Below are positions 46,010 to 57,320 of a stretch of 64,000 nt of DNA, in pieces (the stretch's first letter is position 1; every line of letters begins with the position of its first letter). A program made the translations under genes and the position numbers. The notes under the pieces were generated by a model. The model saw nothing but the letters and a program-made list of their open reading frames with translations, ran no database searches and was not told where the DNA came from. The stretch is from Oegoconia quadripuncta. Its lineage: Eukaryota; Arthropoda; Insecta; Lepidoptera; Autostichidae. The DNA lies in NCBI GenBank assembly GCA_949316235.1, contig OX438751.1:7898413-7962412 (forward strand). The letters are read 5' to 3'.

Positions 46010-46960
46010 GTGGGGGGGATAGTACACACATATCCCCCTAGTGACAGTGGTTGCGAATGTTCCAAACTTAGGTCTACAAAATCAATAAAATACCTAGGTG
46101 TTATTATAGATAATTACCTAAATTTTAAGGAGCACATAGAAACCCTTTCTGCGAGAGTAAGAAAATTGATATATATTTTCAAAAACCTGAGACACGCGGC
46201 AAACCGTTACCTGCTCAAAACTGTGTATTTATCTCTATGCCAATCTCTGCTACTCTATTGCATCACCGCATGGGGCGGCTCCTACACCGCGAGCATAATC
46301 AAACTTGAAAGAGCCCAGAGGGCCATCCTTAAAGTTAGCAATTTCCGACCTTTCCAATATCCAACTGCCCAAATCCTGGCCGAGTTTGATGCTCTATCTG
46401 TGCGGAAATTGTTCATTTTACAAATAATTGTCAAAAAGCACTCGACAACAACATATGACCTCTCTTCCCTTTCCACACGTAGACTAGCACATTTAGTCTG
46501 TCCTAGCGAATCTTTCCGCTTTGCTCACTCGCAGCGATTTTTCTGTTTTCTCGGAGCGTACCTATATAATAAAATAAACCAACATCTGAATATCTACTCA
46601 TTGAACCAAATGGAATGTAAGAAACTCACATCCAACTGGCTAAAACGCAAAACATACGATGAAACAGAAAAGTTGCTGACAGTAGTAGCTTAGGTCCTAA
46701 TTGTAAGATAATCACGCATTCTGAGTAAGTGAGTAGATAGGTAAATGTAAAGTAAATGTTTTATTGTTTATTTAATTTAAGTGTAAGTATAGGTCTCATT
46801 ATTTTTGTTTTAGCAATCGTGTTGCCTAAGACACAAGTAAACATTTACTTAGTTTAGGTAACATAATATAGTATTATTTGGACTATGTTACTATAGAATA
46901 AGTCATGTATTTAGGTTAATTTTTATACTGAAATAAATTTTATCTTATCTTAACTTATAT
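46010..46960 (+). pseudogene. LINE RT C-terminus (227 codons) with 3' tail
   Basis: Open frame 46010-46693 begins inside the RT thumb: motif E KYLGVIIDN at residues 27-35, then a long C-terminal region (LLLYCITAWGGSYTASIIKL, ERAQRAILKVSNF) typical of non-LTR RT proteins. No palm motifs A-C, so 5'-truncated. Unlike the jockey-like copies at 14 and 37 kb, the tail lacks GAGTTTCTTGCT and ends in AATAAATTTTATC followed by short TTATC/TTAAC units at 46930-46958, so it is a different lineage. It lies directly after one copy of the 300-bp direct repeat (45681-45995). No frame damage within the piece. Confidence 0.8.
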
Positions 46961-47024
46961 CCCGGCCCGGCTTCTCTATGCCGACCCGTTTAGAAATTAA
47001 AATATTTAAATTAATATTACATAT

Positions 47025-47280
47025 ATATAACTTCACGACCTTCATCCCAAATGGTGTGGTCACAGATATCCCAAACAAGTCTTTGAGTGTTCCAAACATT
47101 AAAATTGTAATACTTGAAACAACATCCGCGTTTCAACTTTACAAATATGCAGTAAAGCTCACATAACAGGGAGTGAGCCCATCGCCATTGAAACGTGCAA
47201 GTCTATATATGTTTTTTGATGAAAGTCCCTTAGTCGCATATTGTCACACCCACGAGAAGAAGCAGAAGAAGGTTTTTACA
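47025..47280 (+). repeat. Repeat family D
   Basis: TCACGACCTTCATCCCAAAT, GTGTTCCAAACATTAAAATT, GGGAGTGAGCCCATCGCCAT, GTCCCTTAGTCGCATATTGT. Confidence 0.7.
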
Positions 47281-47892
47281 TGCCGAAACCCACAAACCAC
47301 ACGACAAATTCATACTCTATTGAAAAAAAAATCGTTTAAGATGACACACTTTTTAACGCAACTAAGAGCACTTACATACAATAAGGTGCATTATACTGGA
47401 TTTATAAACTTTTAGAAAATATAACCGGCTAAGTACCTACTATACCTACTATTTTATAAAAAAAATCACGGGAATTGTAAAATACTGATGTATTTTCATT
47501 TAGTTTAATAATATGATCGTTATTTGTGCGACTGATTTTCAACATTGGCAGCTCCCCTTAGAGCGGCGACAAAATTAAAAGGCACGTCAACTTAAATAAG
47601 CCGAAATACTTCGCAAAACAAGTCTCTCGATCACGATGTTCATGCATATTTGCCAATTAAGTCACCTTAAGCGCGACCTTAAGGCGGTCCTCCCTGTAAA
47701 CGAGTTGCGATGTCACGCGAACGCGACCAAAACTTGCACGTCCAATGATACCGCAATAATTACAATTCATGATCAACTTCATATAGCCACAGGACAGCCA
47801 CTGCTGAACATAGGCCCCCCCATAGAATTCCAGAGGGACCGGGTAGAAGCGGTTGCTTCCAGCGATTTCCCGCGGCCTTTAATAATTACAAT

Positions 47893-48107
47893 CAGTTAAT
47901 AATAATAAATATTTCAAACTAAGCAAAGCTAAACTATTTATACTAGATAATGGATAAACATACTTACATAAATATTTATATAAACAGCCATGACTTGGGT
48001 ATAAATGTTCATATTCATCACAGAAATTTACCCCTCGCTGGATACGAACATTTCGCATTGGTATCACAGACAGAGTCCCTTCCACTACCCCAATCGGTCG
48101 GTTATTT
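47893..48107 (-). mobile_element. SINE family C, diverged
   Basis: AATATTTCAAACTAAGCAAA, TAAATATTTATATAAACAGC, CATGACTTGGGTATAAATG and CACTACCCCAATCGGTCG. B box mutated. Confidence 0.7.
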
Positions 48108-48889
48108 GCAACGAGTAAAACCGGAACGGCTAAAGACTAGATTGGTAGAGGACAGACTAACGTTCGATAATGGCTGGCAAAAAGCACTTCTTGAGCTTAT
48201 TCAATATTCCGCCTTCCGCCCTCGACTCCGCTCGTATGAAGTTGTATTAGTTTACAATTCTGAGGAATTAATTTGAAATTTCGAGTTATATGTTAACCTT
48301 GTTTTTTTTTACTTAGGAAAAAGAAGGAATCTCTTTGAGAAACCTTATTTAGACATATTTGCTTGAAACCAGAGTTATTTACTAGACGTTACTTTTATAG
48401 CGTTTATTATAGTTATTATTTAATAGAATTCTCAAAGTTATTACTTTTAATATTTTTATCATTAATATTATTACTTTTAGAACTGCAGTAAAATTATAGT
48501 ACTGTGCACTCATTGCCAGGGTCTCGACACATATTTAAGCATTTTTTTTCATTCTGAGCTGATCATAGAATTCCCCGCGTAAAATTATGAAAAGAAGCTC
48601 ACAAATGATCGCGATTCGATGTCATCTTTATCTCTGATACGATTCGGTCGCTGTCACTATAGTTCGCGGTATGTTAGCGACCGCGAGCCAGTGGCCGGAG
48701 GGCGTAGCATCACAGCGCAAAAATTATATCAGTGGGACGACTTCATAGACAAGTATCAGATCGCCGACAGCTATCTGTCGTATCTAGGGTTGACCAATTT
48801 CATATTACCAAAATACTATACGAGTAGCTTTTGCTTTTTTAGTTTATTATTTTGCTTTACACTGCGTAGCAGTAGTGTGTGTGCCACGA

Positions 48890-48992
48890 TCACTTGGAAG
48901 AGATCGCTGCAAGCGATAAGACCGCCTTTGTATATCTGCACAAAGTGTTTCTCTGTATATATTTTTATGTTATAATAAAATAAAGATTTTTT
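48890..48992 (+). mobile_element. RTE-type LINE 3' end
   Basis: GAAGAGATCGCTGCAAGCGA, TAAGACCGCCTTTGTATATC and AATAAAATAAAG before a T/A tail. The AGATCGCTNNNAGCGATAAG hairpin is intact. Confidence 0.68.
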
Positions 48993-49174
48993 TTCTTCTT
49001 TGGCTTAGAAAAGAGCTGCAGTATGATAGAACGTGCCGATGATCCGCCCACTTTGATAACCAACAACAGATCCAGGACGGTGGGGTCATGTTTATATATT
49101 TAAGGTTTTTGTATAGCAAGCCTATTGTAAAAGAATAAACCATTTTTTAATTACATTTGTTACTGTTATACTGG

Positions 49175-49260
49175 AACCCGTCCAGGTTGGACCTCGAGTT
49201 ACTTTAGTAACTTATTAGTAATCTGTGCCTCGAGTATGTAAGTCGAAGGCTAGATCCAGT
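49175..49260 (-). repeat. Repeat family K, copy 2
   Basis: CTCGAGTTACTTTAGTAACT, TATTAGTAATCTGTGCCTCG. CTCGAG on both sides gives it short self-complementary ends. Confidence 0.58.
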
Positions 49261-49595
49261 CTTTTTGATAACCCTCTCATCCCGCATGGTTATGTTAGCC
49301 CTCGATACGCAAGAGTTGGCTAACTGTAAAGCGAAAGAAGGCCAGCTTGTTAAACTGTGGTAGCGTTTTGTGTCGTGAGCGTCGCTTAATGTGCCGATTA
49401 TTTATTGTCATTATGCACCATTACCGACGCTAATAGTCCACGCGAGGACGACACTCGTCCGAAAATTATTTCACCAAACAGATTTAAACGCCTCAAGTTA
49501 TTCGATGAATGTGAAAGCCTCGTGCCGCTCTCGTGCGAAATTATTTTTAAATTAGTCGATATTTTCTTTAACAAACTACTTAGTGACTATTTATA

Positions 49596-49715
49596 GATAG
49601 CCGGAGTCCGAAACCGACAGTTGCGGGTTCGAATCCCGCTAGGGGTAACTGTTTGTGTGATAATCCCGAGTAATATATATTGATACGAGCTTTGCCTAGT
49701 TTTGGGCTAGAATTT
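49596..49715 (+). mobile_element. SINE, B/C intermediate
   Basis: AACCGACAGTTGCGGGTTCG (C-like) continues as AATCCCGCTAGGGG (B-like), then TAACTGTTTGTGTGATAA (C-like). 5' end of the head and much of the body missing. Confidence 0.6.
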
Positions 49716-49867
49716 TTTGAAATGCGCAACGGTGTTAGCCCGTGATTCTGGTACAAAACATCTATTGACCGTGTATTAAACGTGAATTTGTAGCAACATA
49801 AAACATAAAACGCTGTTAAACACTTGTTCATCATCAACAGCCTAATATACTACTGGACATGCTTATC

Positions 49868-50042
49868 CCATGGCGCTACTTGTGTCCAATTCCATGGGAT
49901 ATTTCAAAAAGCCGCTGATTGAAGCGGCTGCTCTTCACTGGTCTATGATATTATCGTCACTGTCTCTTAGTCGCCTTTTGTGTAACCCACTGGAAGGCAC
50001 TGGTTGGTACTACGCCGGGAACTACACGGTCAACCCAACTCA
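49868..50042 (+). repeat. Repeat family D, 3' end variant
   Basis: GGCGCTACTTGTGTCCAATT, CTTCACTGGTCTATGATATT, CTCTTAGTCGCCTTTTGTGT and GCCGGGAACTACACGG. The related minus-strand stretch at 54909-55148 shares TCACTGGTCTATG and the downstream order. Confidence 0.58.
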
Positions 50043-50044
50043 CT

Positions 50045-50072
50045 TGTGCTCAAATTTTTTAATTTGAGCACA
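50045..50072. repeat. Perfect hairpin, 12-bp stem, TTTT loop
   Basis: TGTGCTCAAATT, TTTT, AATTTGAGCACA, directly after a family D end. Confidence 0.8.
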
Positions 50073-50259
50073 TACACCTATAAATTTAAATCATCGAAAC
50101 CATAAAAATCTCGTCTAAATAAACTTATATATGTTTTAGAAAATAATAAGCCCGTTTTCAAATCTCTTTGCGTCGCATTTATTAACTTGTTTTTGATTCA
50201 TTTTGATGAAAATCGGTTAAGCCGTTGTTTACTCGGGGATTTTCAAATTTTTAATTTAT

Positions 50260-50560
50260 ACATACATACATAACGTCACGACCTTTATCCCAAATGGGAT
50301 AGTCAGAGATATCCCAAACATAAGTGTTTAAATGTTCCAAACATTAAAAGTTTAATCCATGAAACAAATTCACGGTTCAGCTTAGGAAGTATACCGAAAT
50401 GCACACATGACACGGTGCGAGCCCATCGCCCTTAAACCGTGCAAATCTATACCTGTTTTTCAATGGTAAGTCCCATAGTCACCTTTAATGACACCTACGG
50501 GAAGAGATGGGTTGGTTCTATAATTTTACGTGCCGAAACCTATTGGTTCTATTATTGGAA
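50260..50560 (+). repeat. Repeat family D, best copy
   Basis: CATAACGTCACGACCTTTAT, GATATCCCAAACATAAGTGT, GTGCGAGCCCATCGCCCTTA, CACCTTTAATGACACCTACG, GGAAGAGATGGGTTGGTTCT. Confidence 0.74.
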
Positions 50561-51639
50561 GTATTTTATCTACTTTTGATTAATTAAGCAACACTTTAAT
50601 TCATACAGAATTCGTCTCCACGCTCTCTTTTATCTTATGTTCGTAGCCACTGTCCATATTAATAATTACAGTGAAATAAAGATTTATCGAAACCACATCA
50701 ATCTCATTAACTTTCAAAGGATCTCTATTAGACACGTCGCATTAGGAAGGCTTGGAAGGATGTATTTGGGACGGAAACAGACTCTATCATATCCAACATA
50801 TGTCGATTTCAATCAGTCGATTAATGGAGCTTTGGTGGTACCCATTAGGGTTCACCGCAGAATGGTGTAGTTTAGAAAGGACTCTCAATTATTAGTTAGT
50901 AGATTACTTGAACCATTCTAACCACAATTTGTACATAAGTGAAGAACAGTTTTAATTGTAATTTCTTAGTTTGCGCTCTAACTTTTCAAATATAATGTTT
51001 AGTTTAGTTTTAGTTTAGTTTATTTATTTTTCAAAAAAATAATTACAAGTAACAGTCTAATACTAAAGTGCTTATAAATTCTAATGCTTGGACTCTGATC
51101 CTCAAACTAGGTCAAACCTGTATCTTGAGGATCAGTTCCTTCCCTATGCACATAGGTAGTAAATATTTGAATTATACACTTAAAATTTATAAATTTCGTA
51201 AATAGTAAAGTACCTAAATATTTTGTAATAACTAAATGTTTTAATCTATAATACCAGTCACACTCACTTTTACTTCGATACTGGACGTTGACTACATGGC
51301 ATCCAACTATGTCAATGATTCGTTTGTTTTCGTAGCACTTCTTAGCTTGCGCTAGGTACACACACACAAATCCCAATTAAATCAACTTTACAGTACACAT
51401 CATAGATTTCCTCTCGTTAGAAATTAGTTTGATATCTAATTGACCAACAATACACGCATATAATTTATTTATTGTCAATTACCGTCATTATCCGAAGTTA
51501 GACCACTAGACGTGTGAACTTAACCAGTATTCACTACATAGGTACATGTATGAGTGCGTTTATTCATAATAAATTAATAAACCGAAATCTGGAAAATAAT
51601 TTTTATCGACACTGGTCCAAAGTCCACCAGAGTCGGACC

Positions 51640-51890
51640 AACAAGTAAATAAATATCCTTGGACATACATTTTCACATTAAGCAACTATAGGCTTGTGTT
51701 GTGGATACCAGGTGGTTGACATACTCGTACTACACAAATACATTTTTTTTTGTAAATAAACATCTATAACTCGGGAACACATTATCTGTATTCATCATAC
51801 AAACATATGCCCCTAGCGGAATTTGAACCCGCAACCTTTTGGTATAGCAGTCAGAGTTTCTAACCACTACACCAAACAGGTCGTCGTCGT
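51640..51890 (-). mobile_element. SINE family B
   Basis: Complete in outline: AAATATCCTTGGAC (tail side), GCCCCTAGCGGAATTTGAAC, TTTCTAACCACTACACCAAA, CAGGTCGTCG. Confidence 0.82.
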
Positions 51891-52349
51891 GAATGAAACT
51901 TTTTGAAATTTATAATTATTTTTAATCTGTTATTTTTGTATAGGTGTAACTTGCCTGAAATTAAAGATATTTTATATATTTATATTCTCATTTTCTTCAT
52001 CAATGTAATCAGATCAGAATCAGATTACATATCAGTAGGTATAAGATCCTAATTGATAACTTCCGATTCTTTGATCACGTGATTGTGTAGGTCCGAAGTA
52101 TTGGAAAATAACAATTTTGTTTATAGGAATAATAACACACAGCACAGCACTGTACTCAAATTATAAACGGTTCATTTTATTTGACTATAATTTTTACAAT
52201 TGTTATTTGGAAATTGGAATACTTAGGATCTCCACAATTACGTGTAGTACATGAATAGGCACTAATAAATGAATACCTTGTATACGTAGGTAGGTAGGTT
52301 AAGTAAACACCTTTCCTATAAAAAAATCTGTAGATTAGATTAAGAAACA

Positions 52350-52470
52350 TTTGGCTCAATTTTACCAGCATCGGGGCATACTGATGCTGCTAGTTCGATT
52401 CCCAGCCGTGTATATATTAGTTTAGGTATGGTAGGATATTTTTAACTGGCTACTATATACATAGGGCCGG
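52350..52470 (+). mobile_element. SINE family A, decayed
   Basis: TTGGCTCAATTTTACC, AGTTCGATTCCCAGCC (B box), TTTAGGTATGGTAGGATA. Body truncated. Confidence 0.48.
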
Positions 52471-52896
52471 TATAAAGGCCAGTGTTGCACTTGACGTAGT
52501 ATCGACTCACACTTAAAAACCAGAAAGGAAGATTTCTGAGGCACGACTTCGATATAATCGACAAGATTAATATTTCGCTCGACGTGATAATAAATCAAAG
52601 GATATTTTTACCGTCAGAGATACACAATCCGTCACGGTCTCGTCTCGTTCTGTCTCAGCCGGCGAAATCGCGTCGTCACCCTTTTTTGTCAGTCATATTC
52701 ATATCACGTAGCAATGTCTTAAAAACAAAATGTTATTTTTCGTCACGGCTGTCCTCACCACGCCTATTTATTTTAAATTCATAATAAATTAGTCTCTTGT
52801 TTGAAGTTTTTGGGAAATTAAAATAACGTTCGTATTGAAGTGATTAACAAAAAGCCGGCCAAGCGCGGGTCGGATACACTTTAACCTTGGGTTCCG

Positions 52897-52931
52897 TATT
52901 TATTTATTTATTTATTTATTTATATATATAC
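52897..52931. repeat. TTTA then TA microsatellite
   Basis: About six TTTA units running into TATATATA, after GGGTTCCG. A TG repeat of eight units lies at 31139-31154 and an 11-C tract at 42051-42061. Confidence 0.85.
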
Positions 52932-53282
52932 ATTTAATTTTTTCCCAAAAAAAAAACTATAAGTAGTTGTGTTAGTGTTTAGAGGCGAACGGTATAATTT
53001 TTATAAAGATACAAAATCATTCGGTATATACCTTTAATTCTTTTCCTTGGATGAGCAGTCCTGACCGTATGTGATGTGTTTAATGTTTGGTCGTTGTAAA
53101 TATTCTTCGAACCAGGCGTTTATACTCATACAATAATAAATAGCATTAAAACGAAAAATCGGGAATAAAATTTAGTGTAATCAGTTTGATACTTTAAAAC
53201 CAACAAAACATCAATATTTTTTATAAAAGGAAACAAACTAATTTGCAACACCAGCCAGTAATACATAGTGATGTATATATGT

Positions 53283-53430
53283 ATATAACCTCCACATCCT
53301 GCCCAATGGCTCACGTATTGTCCTGCCCCGCGTGTCCTGACAGCTGCACCTATGACGACCTCCTTAACGCCACAGACAGTGCTGTTAGAGTGGCTAAGTT
53401 CTGGTCCAATAAAATTTGAAACTTGCCTCG
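53283..53430 (+). pseudogene. LINE C-terminal zinc-motif tail
   Basis: Plus-strand peptide TSCPMAHVLSCPACPDSCTY, then DDLLNATDSAVRVAKFWSNK and a stop at about 53419. The pattern C-x4-H-x3-C-x2-C-x3-C resembles the Cys/His end of non-LTR RT proteins. The same peptide, slightly diverged, is at 60206-60350. The RT itself is absent. Confidence 0.65.
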
Positions 53431-53509
53431 ACACGAAAAGAAGAAGATCCTGCCCACCTTGCTACATGGCAACACAGTAAAGATCAACTTAAGGAAAACA
53501 AAAAAATAA

Positions 53510-53740
53510 CTAACGGCTGGGTCACCCGCAATCCTGGAACCTAATGGACTCGCAAGGGACGACGGCAAAAGGCCGGACGGTATGACGCTCGTGCCTTGTA
53601 AATTGGGACGGTCTTTGGTATGGGATGCAACCTGCGTCGATACCCTTGCTCCTTCCCATCTTCCAAGTACAAGCGGTACAGCTGGTAAAGCTGCTGCCTC
53701 GGCCATATCAACAGCATATAAATCAAAGCATAGGATACAT
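53510..53740 (+). pseudogene. Transposon-associated DGKRPDG domain fragment
   Basis: Open frame from 53510 (an in-frame TAA lies at 53507). The peptide has SPAILEPNGLARDDGKRPDG at the front, then LGRSLVWDATCVDTLAPSHL and PSTSGTAGKAAASA. The R-x-D-G-K-R-P-D-G ... W-D-x-T-x-x-D-T arrangement is one I know from uncharacterised, RT-linked transposon proteins of many invertebrates. The family normally continues with another 60-80 residues; here the match ends near 53710 and unrelated sequence follows. The Asp/Glu/Lys arrangement hints at a PD-(D/E)XK-like nuclease, which is inference only. It lies 80 bp after the zinc-motif tail at 53283-53430. Confidence 0.55.
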
Positions 53741-54047
53741 TTTATGTTAAAATATACAACATATGCTGTTAGGTTTTTTGGGTTTAAACTTACATTGTTA
53801 TTTATCTATATTTTATTTAGGAATATTGTCCTATGGGACAACCCAATCCCATTGAACCCTTTACTTAAACTTATCACAAAAGTACCAGGAAAAAATTAAA
53901 AAGATAATGGGTGTCACTGACCAGAAAGTTCAGTCAGTAGTTGGCCTCAGATGTCGTAGAGGACAGAATAGTATGCTCAACATATCAACCGACTTCAAAT
54001 ATGTACGGCTGTAGGTATATATTATTTTCTTATTAGATGTGGTCGAT

Positions 54048-54133
54048 CTAAACGATCGACTCTCCCGAATCGAACCCGCCACCTCCGTTTTGTGAACCTT
54101 ATGGTGTTTACAATGTGTTATGGAGGCGGTCAT
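54048..54133 (-). mobile_element. SINE family A, head only
   Basis: CGAATCGAACCCGCCACCTC (B box complement) and GGTGTTTACAATGTGTTATG then GAGGCGGT, the tRNA-like head in reverse. Confidence 0.62.
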
Positions 54134-54564
54134 AACTAAGTTCTATAATAGGTAAATAACCTACTATACCAATATCATTAACGATAATTACTAAATTAGT
54201 GGCAATTTTTAAAGAACTCCTTGGGATTAAAAGTAACAGTATAACTCGACCACTTCGCACATGTCGTGTCCTTGCAATACAAAGGGGAGTGAATTAAGAG
54301 GGCGTCAAACGAAACACCACTTTAATTACACACACCCACTAATATTTAACTTAAAAATATGTATGTTCAATTTCTAGAAAATTTATCTTCATAATAATTT
54401 AAGGACTTATTTAATACTAATTTCCTGAACACTTGTAAACAGCTGCAACAGTAACATAAAGGCTTTTTTTTATTAAAGGGCAAATTTGGAAAATTTGCTG
54501 GTATTAATAATATAATTTTTTGGTCGTTTGAGGCCCGGAAAACCTTTCCGTTCTGGTACAGGTG

Positions 54565-55150
54565 TTATAAAAGGCGAGTGGATCGTGAGCTACGATAATT
54601 ATGGGCTATGGTGTCGGTGTGCAGAGCTTCCAAAAACTCTGCAATTGCAATAGCAATGATTACTCGGTATAAGAAGTGATAGATGTTCCCATGCAAACAA
54701 AGTCGCGCGTAAGTACTAATGGTAAGATACAGGGCGTAGCTCGCGTGCGCCCCCACGAACGAAAACGTGGCGGGCCGACATATGGGCATGACCGCTGTCA
54801 GGTGGCCCTCAAGGCACCTGTCAATATCGTGAAATTGTAACGTAGATATCTGACGTCCATCCAACGACGGTTTACGGTCCTTCTTGGGCTTATTAGGATA
54901 CGCACACATCATAGGTCAAACATAATACCACGACCAATTTTAAAATTCTTAATAGGATTCTGAGTTGGAGTGGAGAAAGAATAGGACCAACCCAATATTC
55001 CTGTGAGTGTCGTAATTGATAGTGAGCATAACAGCATAGACCAGTGATGAGCAGCAGCATCGTTGGTCCAGAGTTTCCAGAACCATCTACCCAGTAGTGT
55101 AATAATTAGGGCAAATCCTCCCATGGATAGCGATACAAATAACTCCATGG
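54565..55150 (-). repeat. Interspersed repeat with 115-codon open frame, D-like upstream part
   Basis: Minus strand: a D-like block at 55148-54909 (TCACTGGTCTATGCTGTTAT) followed by an open frame 54912-54565. The peptide includes LQFHDIDRCLEGHLTAVMPI and YARLCLHGNIYHFLYRVIIA with hydrophobic stretches. I believe I have seen this stretch as a repeat in other lepidopteran sequence, which argues for a mobile origin; no enzyme motif is visible. A small membrane protein cannot be excluded. Confidence 0.4.
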
Positions 55151-55154
55151 GTGA

Positions 55155-55835
55155 GGGTTATGTAAAGTTGTGGACTTTTTGTTGATGTGTTGTAAGTGAG
55201 AGCCAAATAAAACTATACTTTAGAAAATAGAAGGGGACAGATGACTGATAACTTTAACGACAGGAAAATTTCATCAAATCATTGAAAGGAAGGTTAGAAT
55301 GAAAGCAACTGTAACGACTTGCATTAGATAAATTAAAGATCTCCGTCATATTTTACAAGGAGGTGAAAGAGGTGGGGGGGAAAAAGACAAATTGGAAAGA
55401 ATTGCTCAGCTTCCGAAATCCTAAAAGAAAATAGAAAGAATCAAACCTACCTATATAACATACAAACAACAGTATAGCTGTTACGACAACGTTATTCAAT
55501 TGTCGCGAACGCGAACGAACTCATTCCACAAAACTCATCTTGCGGACAGCATGTGACGACATCCCACAGATGTCGAAAACTATATATACTTTTGCAAGAA
55601 GAACTATTTGTAAAACTATCGAATCTAATAATTGTAATATAATACCTAGATATCGAAATAATATATGAAGAATACCTAGGACTGTGATATAGCAAAAGAA
55701 AAAACTATTGATGATTCCTACTTAAAGTCATTGTCAGTCATTCATACAGAACTATTTTACATGATTAATAGTAGAGAGTAATGCTTATTCGCGGTTCGCA
55801 GTTCATGGTTCAGTTCATCAACATTCTAACCCAAA
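55155..55835. other. No recognised gene
   Basis: AT-rich, no repeat or coding signal recognised. Confidence 0.45.
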
Positions 55836-55837
55836 AG

Positions 55838-55990
55838 CTGCTTAAAAAGAGCAACCCTTGAGTTTCTTGCTTGTTCTTCTCTGCGGGACGCAGCTTGTGA
55901 AAAAGCTGTAATGTCAGTAATTTCAATTAAATTAAAAAAATGTGACGTTTTCAAGTGATAATTTTATCCTACTGAACATTTTGCAGAGCA
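55838..55990 (+). mobile_element. Jockey-like LINE 3' UTR fragment
   Basis: Contains AGAGCAACCCTTGAGTTTCT and TGTGACGTTTTCAAGTGATA in the same order and spacing as the 3' UTR at 33890-34010. No coding part is attached; heavily 5'-truncated. Confidence 0.78.
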
Positions 55991-56189
55991 GTCAGGTGCT
56001 ATTATTACCTATTATGTAAAATAGCCCCGTATATTTAGTAAAGGAGGCGACTGTATGACTTAGATTGTTACTAATACGCTTTGTTTCTCATATAAATAGA
56101 ATAGATTATGCTTTAAAAGTAGTTTCAAATCACCTAACTGAAACCAACAACGCAATAAAAATAGGTTTCCCGTGTACATGCGTTTTCTT

Positions 56190-56345
56190 ATACACAGCGG
56201 ATTAACCTTTAACCTCACACCAGTCCCCGTAACGTGACATCGTTTGTCGCATGTGACGTAGGAGTGAGAGTGGGATAGTTGTATATTTTGTCCAAGTGAA
56301 TGAGCCAAACAAATATTATCTCGCGCGACATTCGACACAGTCGCT
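56190..56345 (-). repeat. Repeat family F, copy 2
   Basis: Reverse complement contains ACTATCCCACTCTCACTCCT, ACGTCACATGCGACAAACGA and GTTACGGGGACTGGTGTGAG. No enzyme domain visible; the frame is open in both copies. Confidence 0.62.
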
Positions 56346-56434
56346 ATTCGTTTTCGATTAGCATACACGAAGAACAAAAAAGTCCGCCGACAAAAAGTTC
56401 GTCGTCTGCGCTGCAAACTCTGTAAAAAGATTTT

Positions 56435-56763
56435 TTTTTAATGCTAAACGGGTTGATACTTGACCTCAATCACACCTGATGTTAAGTGAAGATGAGGTCG
56501 AAGGTAGAAGCGTACTGACCCGGAAACCCCAACATTTGGGGGACTGGCTATCTTATCTCTGACAACCGGAACACAACAATGCTATTAACATTGCTGCTTG
56601 GCGGCAGATAAGATAAGATGGTGGTAGCTAGCCAGGCGGACATTTAAAATGCCCTACCACCAACCAAACCGAGTACTTAAACATGTACCCCGCTGGGGAT
56701 CGAACCCGTGACCTCCGAATCGTAAACCCAATGCTGTTTACATTGAGCCACGGAGGCGGTTAA
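56435..56763 (-). mobile_element. SINE family A, complete
   Basis: Tail poly-T, GGTTGATACTTGACCTCAAT, full body, CCCCGCTGGGGATCGAACCC and head TTGAGCCACGGAGGCGGTT. A second, headless A fragment (TATGTTAAGTGGAGATAAGA) follows at 56772-56875. Confidence 0.85.
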
Positions 56764-56898
56764 AAGCGCTACTAGTGCTTATGTTAAGTGGAGATAAGAC
56801 CGAAGGTGTAAGCGCAGTTATTCAGACCTCGGACCTCCCAACTTACATGAGGGACTGGCAGTTTGTACTGACAACTAATTTTATGCGAGCGAAAATGC

Positions 56899-57030
56899 GC
56901 ACATTTATTTCCGAGTCATGGATTTTCATACAAACATTTATGTATGTTTGTTTATCCGTTGTCTAGTATCCATAACACAAGCTCTGCTTTGAGATGGTTG
57001 GTGTACTTAAGTGTCCGAAATATTTGTTTA
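56899..57030 (+). mobile_element. SINE family C, headless
   Basis: TTTCCGAGTCATGGATTTTC, CCGTTGTCTAGTATCCATAA, GTGTCCGAAATATTTG. Head replaced by the SINE A fragment end. Confidence 0.68.
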
Positions 57031-57320
57031 CGCTTTTGTTCTTTAATTTTGTACCCGACTACGGAGGAAGGGTCGATTCTCCCGTAGGTATGTGTATATT
57101 CTTTGCGATGAATACTTAATTTTTTTTAGTTATTATTTCATACTCATAGCATACGTAATGACTCGTTTTATAGCTAACGTTATGTTGAAGTGAAATATTC
57201 GATATAAATCGATCATGCTATTTTAGTTCATGTTGTGGAATTTAGAAGAATATCAATATCTGTATTTATTACACGCTGCATAAAAGAATGACACGTGTCT
57301 TATCTAGTGGCTGTATCACC

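Noticed and set aside
53350..53706. 118-codon minus-strand frame
   Set aside because: Antisense shadow of the zinc-motif tail and DGKRPDG module, which are clearly on the plus strand.
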